A stretch of DNA of 64,000 bases from Calothrix sp. NIES-3974 (lineage in GTDB: Bacteria; Cyanobacteriota; Cyanobacteriia; Cyanobacteriales; Nostocaceae). The notes beneath the pieces were generated by a model. It saw only the letters and a list, made by a program, of their open reading frames with translations. It was not told where the DNA came from and searched no databases. The position numbers and the translations under genes were made by a program. The stretch spans positions 620,001 through 684,000 of the forward strand of contig NZ_AP018254.1 in the NCBI RefSeq assembly GCF_002368395.1. Direction: 5' to 3'. Shown piece by piece: positions 54,868 through 63,208 of the stretch (positions are counted from its first letter, which is position 1; each line of letters begins with the position of its first letter).

Positions 54868-56334
54868 ATGTCAAAATACCTTTCCTGTCGATTTTTACCA
54901 GTTATCTTAGGGACATCTCTGGGACTGCAACCTTTAATGGTGTTAGGGCAAACTCCGGTTCCCAATCCCACTCCACCCACCACAACTCAAGTTTGTCCGG
55001 CACAGTTAACGGGGAAAATCAATCAAATTATCAACAAACCGAATTTAGTGCGATCGCATTGGGGGATAATTATTGAACCCCTAGCATCTGGACAAACCCT
55101 CTATAGCCAAAATGGGCAAAAAATGTTTACCCCCGCATCGGTGACTAAACTGTTGACGACTGCTGCGGCGATGCAACAATTAGGAAGTAATTTCCAATTT
55201 CGGACTTCCGTGGTGCGGGAAGCAAATAATACTTTGCGGGTGATTGGTCGGGGTGATCCCAGTTTGGATGATGCTCAGTTGGCTCGTTTAGCCCAGCAAT
55301 TGCGTCAGCAAGGCATTACCAACATTAGTAAAATTATTGCCGATGATAGTTTCGTTGAGGGAGATGTGGTAGAGTCAAGTTGGCAATGGGAAGATATTCA
55401 AGCCGACTATGGCGCACCGGTGGGTAGTTTTATTGTTAATCAAAACACATTTACAATTAATTTAGCACCAGTTGCGATCGCTCAACCCTTAAGGGTGACT
55501 TGGGATGATATCTACGAAACCCGTTTGTGGCGAATTGTCAACCAATCGACTACGGTTGCAGCTAATCAATCCTCCGGGGTAAATGTGACTCGCGATTTAT
55601 CGGGAAATGTGTTACGCATTCGAGGACAATTACCCGTAAATGCCAATCCGGTTAAAGTTACTTTACCCGTGGTTGACCCCAGTTATTTCTTCTTGCGACG
55701 TTTCCGGATTGCTTTACTAAGGGAAAATATTCGTTTAGGGGAAACTAGTGTGGGGACAGGAACTGGTAGTCAAGAAATTGCCGCAGTCCAATCACCACCC
55801 CTTTCCCAATTAGTAGCTAAAACTAACATCGATAGCGATAATTCCTATGCAGAAGCCTTATTGAGGGGATTAGCATTTCGACAAACCCGTCAACCGAATC
55901 AAACCAGTGTCAGTATCGGTTTAAATGTTCTGCGTCAAACCCTCACTTCTTTGGGTGTTGATCCCGCAAGTTATAAAATTATCGATGGTTCCGGTTTATC
56001 TCGGAAAAATCTCATTAGTCCCCAAGCCTTGGTACAGCTACTCAAAGCCGTAGACAAAACTAATTATAAAACCGAGTTTCGCGCTTCCCTACCAATTGCG
56101 GGACAAACGGGTACTCTGCGCAACCGTTTTCGCAATACCCCCGCAGCAGGTATCGTCCAAGCCAAAACGGGAACAATGACGGGAGTGGTGGCTTTAGCTG
56201 GTCATATTAATCCCCCCGGATACGAACCATTGGTGTTTAGTATTATTGTTAATCAAAGCGAAGATTCCATCCGTAATATTCGTCAAGCAATCGATGAAGT
56301 GGTTGTATTGTTAGCGCAGTTGCAAAGATGTTAG
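54868..56334 (+). CDS. dacB: D-alanyl-D-alanine carboxypeptidase/endopeptidase (PBP4 family)
   Basis: 488 residues with an N-terminal signal peptide (to about residue 28, ending VLGQ). The penicillin-binding motifs are SVTK (nucleophile Ser91, Lys94), SDNSYAE (SxN) and KTGTMTG. Spacing between the first and second motif is large (over 220 residues), which identifies the PBP4/DacB class with its inserted domain. It trims pentapeptides and cuts cross-links of periplasmic peptidoglycan. The ATG at 54868 is preferred over the TTG two codons upstream. Confidence 0.94.
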   Translation: MSKYLSCRFLPVILGTSLGLQPLMVLGQTPVPNPTPPTTTQVCPAQLTGKINQIINKPNLVRSHWGIIIEPLASGQTLYSQNGQKMFTPASVTKLLTTAAAMQQLGSNFQFRTSVVREANNTLRVIGRGDPSLDDAQLARLAQQLRQQGITNISKIIADDSFVEGDVVESSWQWEDIQADYGAPVGSFIVNQNTFTINLAPVAIAQPLRVTWDDIYETRLWRIVNQSTTVAANQSSGVNVTRDLSGNVLRIRGQLPVNANPVKVTLPVVDPSYFFLRRFRIALLRENIRLGETSVGTGTGSQEIAAVQSPPLSQLVAKTNIDSDNSYAEALLRGLAFRQTRQPNQTSVSIGLNVLRQTLTSLGVDPASYKIIDGSGLSRKNLISPQALVQLLKAVDKTNYKTEFRASLPIAGQTGTLRNRFRNTPAAGIVQAKTGTMTGVVALAGHINPPGYEPLVFSIIVNQSEDSIRNIRQAIDEVVVLLAQLQRC

Positions 56335-56449
56335 GAGACAGGAGAAATAAGTTAATGGTTTAAGTTGGGTTTGCTGAGTCACAGATTGCGTTATACCTTC
56401 ATTCAGCAAACCCGAAGTAATCCAAAATCTCAAATCGTTGTTTTTGTAG

Positions 56450-57046
56450 TTATTTTTGCAGTGCTTTTTGAAAGGTTTTAATTGCATCTACGTGGTTGAG
56501 CATATTGATGCAACGGGATAATAAATCTAAATCAATTCCTTCAACTTCTTCACTACTGGAAACTTTTTCGTAACTGAGGTTATTTCCTTCACCGCGTAGG
56601 TGATAAACTGCTAGTACCCCATCTTCCCAGAACCAAACTTCCTTAATTTTTAGGCGTTTATAGGACTCTAACTTGTTGATCCCACCACTGCTAAAGATAA
56701 TTTCAATCGCTAAATCTGGACGCACTCGACCGGGAGCAAGTTTGTAGGATTCATCGGCTTCTCGTTTGACAGAACCCGATTCGCTTTCCAGGGTTACTGA
56801 ACCAGTGGGAGTAAAATCAAAACCTGCTACCAGTAGATACAGTTCAACCAGTGCTGCAATCCTTTTTTTGACGATTTCGTGGGGTTCACCAGGCATTTGT
56901 CGAATCTCTAAAACTCCATCTAGAAAGGAAAGCCGATATCCTGGATTTTCCAGGAGTTGCTCAACGGCTTTGAATTCTCTCCAGGTCAATCCCTCAAATA
57001 GAAAGGGTGGTTCTTTTCTGGGTTTGGTGATGGTTGCTGGGGTCAT
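56450..57046 (-). CDS. Uma2 family endonuclease-like protein (DUF820)
   Basis: 198 residues with the cyanobacterial Uma2 layout. The N-terminal LTWREFKAVEQLLENPGYRLSFLDG leads to a PD-(D/E)XK-type core RPDLAIEIIFSS (Asp and Glu), then KLESYKRLKIKEVWFWEDG with its conserved Lys and Trp residues. Family members are abundant in cyanobacteria, and their targets are not established. No transposon ends are visible around it. Normal length and intact motif residues suggest that it is functional. Confidence 0.9.
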   Translation of the reverse strand: MTPATITKPRKEPPFLFEGLTWREFKAVEQLLENPGYRLSFLDGVLEIRQMPGEPHEIVKKRIAALVELYLLVAGFDFTPTGSVTLESESGSVKREADESYKLAPGRVRPDLAIEIIFSSGGINKLESYKRLKIKEVWFWEDGVLAVYHLRGEGNNLSYEKVSSSEEVEGIDLDLLSRCINMLNHVDAIKTFQKALQK

Positions 57047-57159
57047 TGGGGTCTCCAGTATATTCCAGAACTAGAAGCGGGTTTAGGAGTTGATTTCTGT
57101 GTGTATTGTAGCTTAAATTGGCTGGAAATTGTTGACAAGTAGGATTTTGAAGGGGTTGT

Positions 57160-58545
57160 TTAAATAGCGCGAGATAAAATGCGATCGCGTTGTTTTTTGT
57201 GAGCATCAAAAATGACAGCAATATTACGTACTAATAAACGACCAATTTCGGTGACTTGGATTTTTTGTGGTGATAAATTCACTAAACCGTCCGCTTGCAG
57301 ATGTTTTAATTCTTGCAGTTCTGCAATAAAATAATCATCAAAATCAATTTGATATTGCTGAGAAATTTCCTGTTTATCTACCCATGTTCCTGACATAATC
57401 GACATAATCACATCTCGACGAATCATATCATCATGGCTGAGGGCATAGCCTTTATGGGTAGGAATAATTTTTTGATCTACGGCTTGGTAATATTCCTTCA
57501 GCCGTTTATAATTCTGGGCATAGGCATCTTCTAACATGCTCACTGATGTGACACCAAAACCGATTAATTCGGCATTTCCCAGGGCTGTATATCCCTGAAA
57601 ATTACGTTTGAGTGTGCCTTGTTGTTGCGCTAGGGCTAATTCATCGGTGGGTTTAGCAAAGTGATCCATGCCAATAAATAAATAATGACTTTGGGTAAGT
57701 TCTTCCACGGTCATTTGTAGGATATCTAAGCGTTCTTCGGGACTAGGAAGGGCTGTTTGGGGAATATTTTTTTGCACTGGTTTTACCCAAGGGACGTAGG
57801 CAAAATTAAAGACAGCAATTCTATCTGGATCTAAATCAATTGTCTTTTGAATTGTCCGATGAAAGCTATGCAAATTTTGATAGGGTAATCCATAGATTAA
57901 ATCCACATTGACACTATTAAACCCAGCTTGACGCACCCATTCCATCACATTAAACAGCATTTCTTCCGGTTGTACCCGATTAATAGCCGCTTGCACTTGG
58001 GGATTAAAATCTTGAATACCAAAACTAATGCGATTAAAACCTAAGTCCCGTAAAGCAAAAATATAATCCTTTTGGATATAGCGAGGATTGACTTCTAGAG
58101 AAATTTCTGCATCCTGACTAATTTGGAAATGACGATTTATTTGTTGCCATAAGAACTCAGCTTGTTTAATAGTCAGAAAATTGGGTGTTCCTCCCCCCCA
58201 GTGTAATTGGGTGACAGGTCTATTGGTGTCGAGTAGTTGACTTGTTTGGTGAATCTCTCGACTTAAATATTCTACATAGGGTTGGGCAACATTTTGACTA
58301 TTGGTGACGATAACATTGCAACCACAAAAGTAACAAGCACTTTGACAAAATGGAATATGAAAATATAAAGATAAAGGGTTTTGTCGATGATTTGAGTCTG
58401 CGATCGCTTGTGCAAAATCATCATGGGTAAATTGTTCTGTTAATTCCGTCGCTGGAGGATAACTAGTATATCGAGGTGTTGGTGTATCGTATTTTTTAAT
58501 TAAATCTATGTCAAATTTCACACCACTAGGAAGTTGGGAAACCAT
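57160..58545 (-). CDS. hemN: oxygen-independent coproporphyrinogen III oxidase
   Basis: 461 residues. The radical-SAM cluster motif is in YFHIPFCQSACYFCGCN (C-x3-C-x2-C plus the additional Cys typical of HemN). It is followed by QLHWGGGTPNFL and DLIYGLPYQNLHSF, and the C-terminal HemN domain has GYTALGNAELIGFGVTSVSM. It decarboxylates two propionates of coproporphyrinogen III under low oxygen, complementing the aerobic HemF. The chain length and the GGNC-like FCGCN context favour true HemN over the HemW relatives. Single gene. Confidence 0.95.
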   Translation of the reverse strand: MVSQLPSGVKFDIDLIKKYDTPTPRYTSYPPATELTEQFTHDDFAQAIADSNHRQNPLSLYFHIPFCQSACYFCGCNVIVTNSQNVAQPYVEYLSREIHQTSQLLDTNRPVTQLHWGGGTPNFLTIKQAEFLWQQINRHFQISQDAEISLEVNPRYIQKDYIFALRDLGFNRISFGIQDFNPQVQAAINRVQPEEMLFNVMEWVRQAGFNSVNVDLIYGLPYQNLHSFHRTIQKTIDLDPDRIAVFNFAYVPWVKPVQKNIPQTALPSPEERLDILQMTVEELTQSHYLFIGMDHFAKPTDELALAQQQGTLKRNFQGYTALGNAELIGFGVTSVSMLEDAYAQNYKRLKEYYQAVDQKIIPTHKGYALSHDDMIRRDVIMSIMSGTWVDKQEISQQYQIDFDDYFIAELQELKHLQADGLVNLSPQKIQVTEIGRLLVRNIAVIFDAHKKQRDRILSRAI

Positions 58546-58942
58546 TGATTTACATCCAAATTTATTAATGAATAATTGGTAATTGGGTCAAAAGAAAACA
58601 ATACTGTATTTACCCTGCTTGTGCTGACTGGTCAGAGTACTAAATAATTTAATATTGATTCTTTAACCAACCATGCAGGCTTCTATCACAACTATTTAAC
58701 TATTAATCGCTATATTTCCCCTAGAACTGTTTACATATTTTTATATTTATTTAGTTTCGGAAATCGGTTTCCGCAAAATCCATATAGGTGTCAGCGGCTA
58801 GTGGTCTGTGTCATTCGTTCTGAGGGGTTCTTAGTTTGTGGCTCTAGCTCCAAAAAAGCTTTATGATAAAGGCGCTATGAGCACTACTACGTGCCTTTCT
58901 TTACACGCTTGTTTAATCCAAAATCCAAAATCTAAAATCCAA
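58546..58942. other. gene-free spacer
   Basis: 397 bp. It includes the hairpin GGAAATCGGTTTCC at 58758 and an STRR-like run of AAAATCC heptamers at 58917-58940 that abuts the next gene. No gene is visible. Confidence 0.45.
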
Positions 58943-59200
58943 CTATCCTTCAATATCCTGGGGTTTAATTAAACTACTAGGAGGACGATCCGTACTCCAA
59001 GCCCACCAAGCACACCCACAATGACAGTAATAAAATTCTTGCCATTTACGGCGATAATCATAGGTAATCACAGGTGAATGACGATTCAGCCAAACATTGA
59101 CAGCTTCGCGACTGCTAGCATGACATTGGGGACAGGTAAAAGTAAACGAATGAATAGCAGAATTTGTCCATTCCGGGGGGTGGGTAGCGAATGCGTCCAT
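58943..59200 (-). CDS. small conserved zinc-ribbon-like protein
   Basis: 85 residues with two Cys pairs: CPQCHAS at about residue 24 and CHCGCAWWAW at about residue 59. They are separated by an aromatic beta-like stretch, the pattern of a zinc ribbon. I recall similar proteins across cyanobacteria but no assigned function. It is divergently transcribed from the DUF3318 gene, with 48 bases between the two starts, so they share a control region. Confidence 0.75.
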   Translation of the reverse strand: MDAFATHPPEWTNSAIHSFTFTCPQCHASSREAVNVWLNRHSPVITYDYRRKWQEFYYCHCGCAWWAWSTDRPPSSLIKPQDIEG

Positions 59201-59248
59201 GTCACAAACATCCTAGATTCCTAGCCTATTATGGACAATAATTGACCT

Positions 59249-59830
59249 ATGGAGCCAAAAGTCGAAATAAATCGTTTACTTGAGCTGATACCCACATCTG
59301 CACGGATATTAACACCAATTATTAGTAAACCAGAACAGAAATCAGTGATTGCAGCAGAATTTCCCCTACCCTGGAGTTTTACCCGTCCCATATACATTAA
59401 CTTTGACCTGTGGCAAAAATTATCGCGATCGCAACGTGATTTGTTGTTACTACGTACAGTTGGCTGGTTACTCAACATCAAATGGTTTCAACCCAGTATA
59501 AATCACGTTTTATTTATTGCTGGTTGCGGAACCACAATCGTGGAAATTACTCAAGTTGAGCCAATTGGAATAACCGTCGCTTGCGGGTTACTCACCGTCA
59601 GCATCTTCCGCATTTGGCGTAACCATAACTCCCAGCAAAATGCGATCAACGCCGATGAAACAGCAATTAAAATCGCCCAACAAAAGGGATACACCGCAAC
59701 TAGCGCCGCCGAAGCATTACTGAGTACAATTAAAACAATTGCCCAAATAGAAGGCAGAACAGAACTTACTGTAGAAGAACTGATCCGTATCCAGAATTTA
59801 CAACTAATAGCTGGATTTGCTAGTATCTAA
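59249..59830 (+). CDS. DUF3318 family membrane-associated protein
   Basis: 193 residues. The cyanobacterial DUF3318 signature is EINRLLELIPTSARI at the start and FDLWQKLSRSQRDLLLLRTVGWL at about residue 50. Two hydrophobic segments (about 83-98 and 104-120) suggest a membrane hairpin, and the C-terminal ~65 residues are helical and soluble. Function is unknown. The ATG at 59249 gives the family's usual length. Confidence 0.85.
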   Translation: MEPKVEINRLLELIPTSARILTPIISKPEQKSVIAAEFPLPWSFTRPIYINFDLWQKLSRSQRDLLLLRTVGWLLNIKWFQPSINHVLFIAGCGTTIVEITQVEPIGITVACGLLTVSIFRIWRNHNSQQNAINADETAIKIAQQKGYTATSAAEALLSTIKTIAQIEGRTELTVEELIRIQNLQLIAGFASI

Positions 59831-60066
59831 CGTTAATCATATTTTCACAAATCCATAGAAGCATATAGTACGGATTAACTTCTGACAGAGAAGGTTCACA
59901 CCTAAAAAAACGGTATTGCATCTTTGCGGGATGATAATCCAATTTGCATAGGCTGAAACTTTTGTTAAATTAAAAAAAATTTCTGCATATAGATTAAAAT
60001 CATCCCTTGATTATGCAACGCAAAAAAGCAGTAATCTAAAATCCAAAATCCAAAATCTAAAATCCC

Positions 60067-60261
60067 ATGACCCGTTCTAAAATTATCGCTATCCTGACTG
60101 GAGCAATTTCGATTTTGCTAGCATTAGCCTATTTGATTATTGTCTTTTTTCTCGATGCTAGAGGAGAAATGAAACCTGCTCCTATTAGTTATTTTGATAA
60201 CTATCAACCACAAATTGCGACCGTGAATTTACACTTCGATGACTCAAAATCTCTTGAATAA
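60067..60261 (+). CDS. small single-pass membrane protein, cyanobacterial
   Basis: 64 residues. A short basic N-terminus is followed by one membrane helix (IIAILTGAISILLALAYLIIVFFL) and a soluble tail starting DARGEMKPAP. The helix plus the RGEMxPAP tail recurs in cyanobacterial genomes as I remember it. AAAATCC heptamers lie directly upstream (60027-60064) and an intrinsic terminator lies ten bases downstream. Function is unknown. Confidence 0.75.
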   Translation: MTRSKIIAILTGAISILLALAYLIIVFFLDARGEMKPAPISYFDNYQPQIATVNLHFDDSKSLE

Positions 60262-60271
60262 ATAATCTACT

Positions 60272-60317
60272 AAATCCCCAATTTTATCTGTTTTTACTTG
60301 ATATATGGGGATTTTTT
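60272..60317 (+). terminator. intrinsic terminator after the small membrane protein
   Basis: AAATCCCC (60272-60279) pairs with GGGGATTT (60307-60314), and the T-run continues to 60317. The loop is long (27 nt) but the stem is perfect. Confidence 0.65.
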
Positions 60318-61176
60318 CATGTTTGGATAGTAGGGCTATTGATAAAATTAAAATACTCAGGATAAAACTATAAGTCCCTATTTAATGTTAAAGCTAAACA
60401 AGACTCGGATTTCTCACAAACTCCTAAAGCTTTCACTGAGTAGGGAGCGGGGAGTAGGGAGTAGTAGGAAAATTAACCCATTACTCTCAAGGCTTATCAC
60501 TCCCTTGTGAGAAATGCAGGAAGACTACTGTAACTTTATCTTCGATTTTTTTGATTTTGCCGTATAGGATGGGATTTCAGTAGAAACGCGGTGCTAAATT
60601 TATTTGCTCATGAATGGCGATCGCCGAATTAACACAGTAATTTCACGCATAACACCAGTGTTTTGATACATTACTTGAAACGGCACCCAAGTACCCATAC
60701 AGCAAAAATCTAATCAAAGGATGATGCACAACTGGGATGTAAATTGATTAAAATCATAAGTCACCCTTTGATATCTGAAATACATTTTTATGATAATTGC
60801 CTGCAAACAGTCCTGTCAGACAAACAACTGACGGAATTCCCATCATTCGGGTCAAGTCACCAAAAATTTCTACCCTGTCAATCTAGTTTTCCATATCTTG
60901 TTGGGAATACTAGATATCAGGTTGTTACATGCACGCTACCTGTATTTCTCACGAGTGAGTAACAGGTATTGAGTAAGGGGTTGATGCTCCCTACTCCTCA
61001 CACCCTGAAGGTTTTAGAGGTTTGTGAGAAATCTGAAGCTAAATGAATTAGAACTTGTCAAATAATTTTGGCAATCGTCATTTTCATTCATCACGTAATC
61101 AGTAATCAATCAAGTATAGTGCGAAACTTCTACTAAGTTCCCTTTGTCCCCATCCCTGAAACCAAGGAGTTACCCC
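60318..61176. other. repeat-rich spacer without a supported gene
   Basis: Contains a repeat with inverted halves (TTTCTCACAAACTCCTAAAG at 60410 and TTGTGAGAAATGCAGG at 60502, around a GGGAGTAG heptamer run). A related unit at 60946-61035 reads CTCACGAGTGAGTAA... and TTTGTGAGAAAT. A 72-codon frame (60744-60962) ends inside the second unit and has no coding character. Confidence 0.5.
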
Positions 61177-61242
61177 ATGAAAACCCTTCCTAGCCAAGCA
61201 TTCGAGTCAATCTACCTCCAACATAGGATTTTATCTATATAA
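61177..61242 (+). CDS. possible 21-residue leader peptide
   Basis: ATG at 61177 preceded by AAGGAG at a 7-8-nt spacing, an excellent ribosome site. It encodes 21 residues starting MKTLPSQAFES and ends at TAA directly followed by, and in frame with, an ATG at 61243. It may be a translated leader coupled to the next gene, or the true 5' end of that gene broken by a stop. Confidence 0.35.
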   Translation: MKTLPSQAFESIYLQHRILSI

Positions 61243-61284
61243 ATGTTTAAGAAAAATAGGCAGCTGAGGTTAAGGAAAGATTAT

Positions 61285-61527
61285 ATGATGGAAAGTCTAC
61301 AATTACTCGTGTCATATTCACTACCCTTGGAAAGTTCAGGAAACATCAAAACAGGTGATAAAGTCATCGTGATCCGACCCGCATATGTCGCAGGGATGCG
61401 GGGAGAGGTTTGTGGCCAGGAAATTTTAGCCGACAACAAACCTAGTAGTCGTTGGTTAATTTTGGTAACGGAGATGAACCTAGTATTATCTTTGAAGCCA
61501 AGTGAATTTCAAGTTATTCATGAATAA
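61285..61527 (+). CDS. small conserved hypothetical protein (KOW/SH3-like)
   Basis: About 80 residues from the ATG at 61285 (AAGGAAAG upstream); the frame is open from an ATG at 61243. The conserved core is GDKVIVIRPAYVAGMRGEVCGQE followed by SRWLILVT and LVLSLKPSEFQVI. This beta-rich pattern resembles a small SH3/KOW-type barrel, in which VIVIRP...G-x-x-G-x-V is the loop signature. No known function. It is convergent with the DCC protein, 10 bases between stops. Confidence 0.7.
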   Translation: MMESLQLLVSYSLPLESSGNIKTGDKVIVIRPAYVAGMRGEVCGQEILADNKPSSRWLILVTEMNLVLSLKPSEFQVIHE

Positions 61528-61537
61528 AAATCTATGT

Positions 61538-61942
61538 TTAAAGCTGACATTCCCCCTGGGGACAAAAATTAGAGAAGTAAGTTGTTTGCCTTTGACCAAA
61601 TAATTGGTAGCGGTGGTCACGTACTTGAGCATAAATATGATCGCCGATATTTTTCATTCCGGGGAGACTACGGTAAGCATCAACAAATAACTTTCCAAGT
61701 GGTAGAATGCGGCCAATTTCTTCAGCTGCATCACTTCCTTGCCAACGTCTTTGAGTTTGTTTCGCATCAATTAATATCATCCCTAATTCACAATCTTCCG
61801 GTTGAATTTGCCATTGTGCTAGGGTTTGGGTATCTTGCATGGGTACATAGGAAAATTCTTTGCCAGCGTCAATTTGTTCTAGTAATTGCACCAGGGTGAC
61901 ACATAAATTGCAGTCACCATCGTAGATAACGTAATAGTTCAT
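61538..61942 (-). CDS. DCC-family thiol-disulfide oxidoreductase (DUF393)
   Basis: 134 residues with the family hallmark YDGDCNLCVTLVQLLEQ: Asp-x-x-Cys gives the DCC name, and the C-x2-C pair is the presumed redox site. It has a thioredoxin-like alpha/beta pattern, then RWQGSDAAEEIGRILP and a YRLFGQR-like ending (YQLFGQRQ). Members are predicted thiol-disulfide oxidoreductases; physiological partners are unknown. No signal peptide, so cytosolic. Confidence 0.9.
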   Translation of the reverse strand: MNYYVIYDGDCNLCVTLVQLLEQIDAGKEFSYVPMQDTQTLAQWQIQPEDCELGMILIDAKQTQRRWQGSDAAEEIGRILPLGKLFVDAYRSLPGMKNIGDHIYAQVRDHRYQLFGQRQTTYFSNFCPQGECQL

Positions 61943-62359
61943 ATTTTTTGGGATTTGAGATTTGAGATTTTGGATTGAAAGGGAGTAGGGGGTGGGGAAC
62001 AGGAAGTAGGGAAAAAAGCGCTTTTACATTAAAGAAGAGCTGCTCTACACACCTCTCAGGCTTTGGTATAGAGAAGCATTAAATATAGTATACTCCCTAC
62101 TCCCTAACCCTAACAAATAGATTAAAACATTAAATATGATTTCTATACTTACTTTTTTGTAACTATCTTACTTGCAAGTGCGTACTTTTCATTTTCTTGT
62201 GGTTTCTATAGAATAAAAACATGTTAAATGAATAATAAATTTTGATTGATGACCAATAAAACTCTCTAATTCAACAAATATTTAAACCACACCCAATTTC
62301 CATTAAATAAATATTGTAATTACAGATTTTATCGCTAAATTTTTTGACCGAGGTAAACA
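61943..62359. other. gene-free spacer with heptamer repeats
   Basis: 417 bp between divergent genes. It holds a GGGAGTAGGGGGTGGGG run (about 61981-61997), a CTCCCTACTCCCTAACCC run (about 62092-62109) and otherwise AT-rich sequence. No gene is seen. Confidence 0.45.
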
Positions 62360-63079
62360 ATGACCAAGACAACAACAGCAAACATGATTGTACGCGATCG
62401 CCATCACCGGGGTGTCACCCAAATTAGCTGGTTAGATAGTCGCCACAGCTTTTCATTTGGTAACTATTATGACCCTGAACATATGGGGTTTCGCAGTCTC
62501 CGAGTTATTAATGATGACAAAGTTGCTCCAGGAGGAGGTTTTGCAACCCACGGTCACAAGGATATGGAAATTTTCACCTATGTCCTGTCTGGTGCTATAG
62601 AACACAAAGATAGTTTAGGCACTGGCTCAGTGATACGTCCGGGAGAAGCCCAAATTATGAGTGCGGGAACGGGAATTATGCACAGTGAGTTTAATCATTC
62701 CCAAACCGAACCTGTACACTTTTTGCAAATTTGGATACTACCGGAAAGGAAAGGATTAACACCCCGTTACGAACAAAAAGCTTTTCCCCTCAACGAAAGA
62801 GAAGGAAAATTACGCTTGATTGCAGCCAAGGATGGACGAGATGGGGCAGTAAAAATTTACCAAGACGTGGATTTGTACACATCTATTTTAGGTCAGGGTG
62901 ATGTGGTGGAGTTTGATGTCAGTGCTAATCGCTATGGTTGGGTACAGGTTGCTCAGGGAACGGTAAATGTGAATGGAATTGAATTATATGGAGGTGATGG
63001 ATTAGAAATTCGCGGTGCAGAACATTTAGAGATTAGCAGCCAAGATAGGGGAGAAATTTTGTTGTTTGATTTAGGCTAG
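62360..63079 (+). CDS. pirin family protein (YhhW-like)
   Basis: 239 residues, a bicupin. The N-terminal cupin has the metal-binding His residues in FATHGHKDMEIFTYVLSG (two His and Glu) and later GIMHSEFNHS. Conserved surroundings are SFGNYYDPEHMGFRSLRVIND. The C-terminal cupin is degenerate in metal ligands. Relatives show quercetin 2,3-dioxygenase activity in vitro, but the natural substrate in cyanobacteria is unknown. It ends in a good terminator. Confidence 0.92.
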   Translation: MTKTTTANMIVRDRHHRGVTQISWLDSRHSFSFGNYYDPEHMGFRSLRVINDDKVAPGGGFATHGHKDMEIFTYVLSGAIEHKDSLGTGSVIRPGEAQIMSAGTGIMHSEFNHSQTEPVHFLQIWILPERKGLTPRYEQKAFPLNEREGKLRLIAAKDGRDGAVKIYQDVDLYTSILGQGDVVEFDVSANRYGWVQVAQGTVNVNGIELYGGDGLEIRGAEHLEISSQDRGEILLFDLG

Positions 63080-63125
63080 GCTTCTCCAATCATTTGAATT
63101 ACTATTGAATTATTAGATTTTAACG

Positions 63126-63146
63126 GCCCACTGATGTGGGCTTTTT
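63126..63146 (+). terminator. intrinsic terminator after the pirin gene
   Basis: GCCCAC (63126-63131) pairs with GTGGGC (63136-63141) around TGAT, followed by five T. It is 46 bases after the stop codon. Confidence 0.85.
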
Positions 63147-63208
63147 GCTGAATATATGACTTAAAATTTCATGATTATCTAGGAAAACAAGAAGGTGTGA
63201 AAAAACAG

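Noticed and set aside
60744-60962. 72-residue plus-strand frame
   Set aside because: It ends within a dispersed repeat (CTCACGAGTGAG), lacks a ribosome site and shows no conserved motif.
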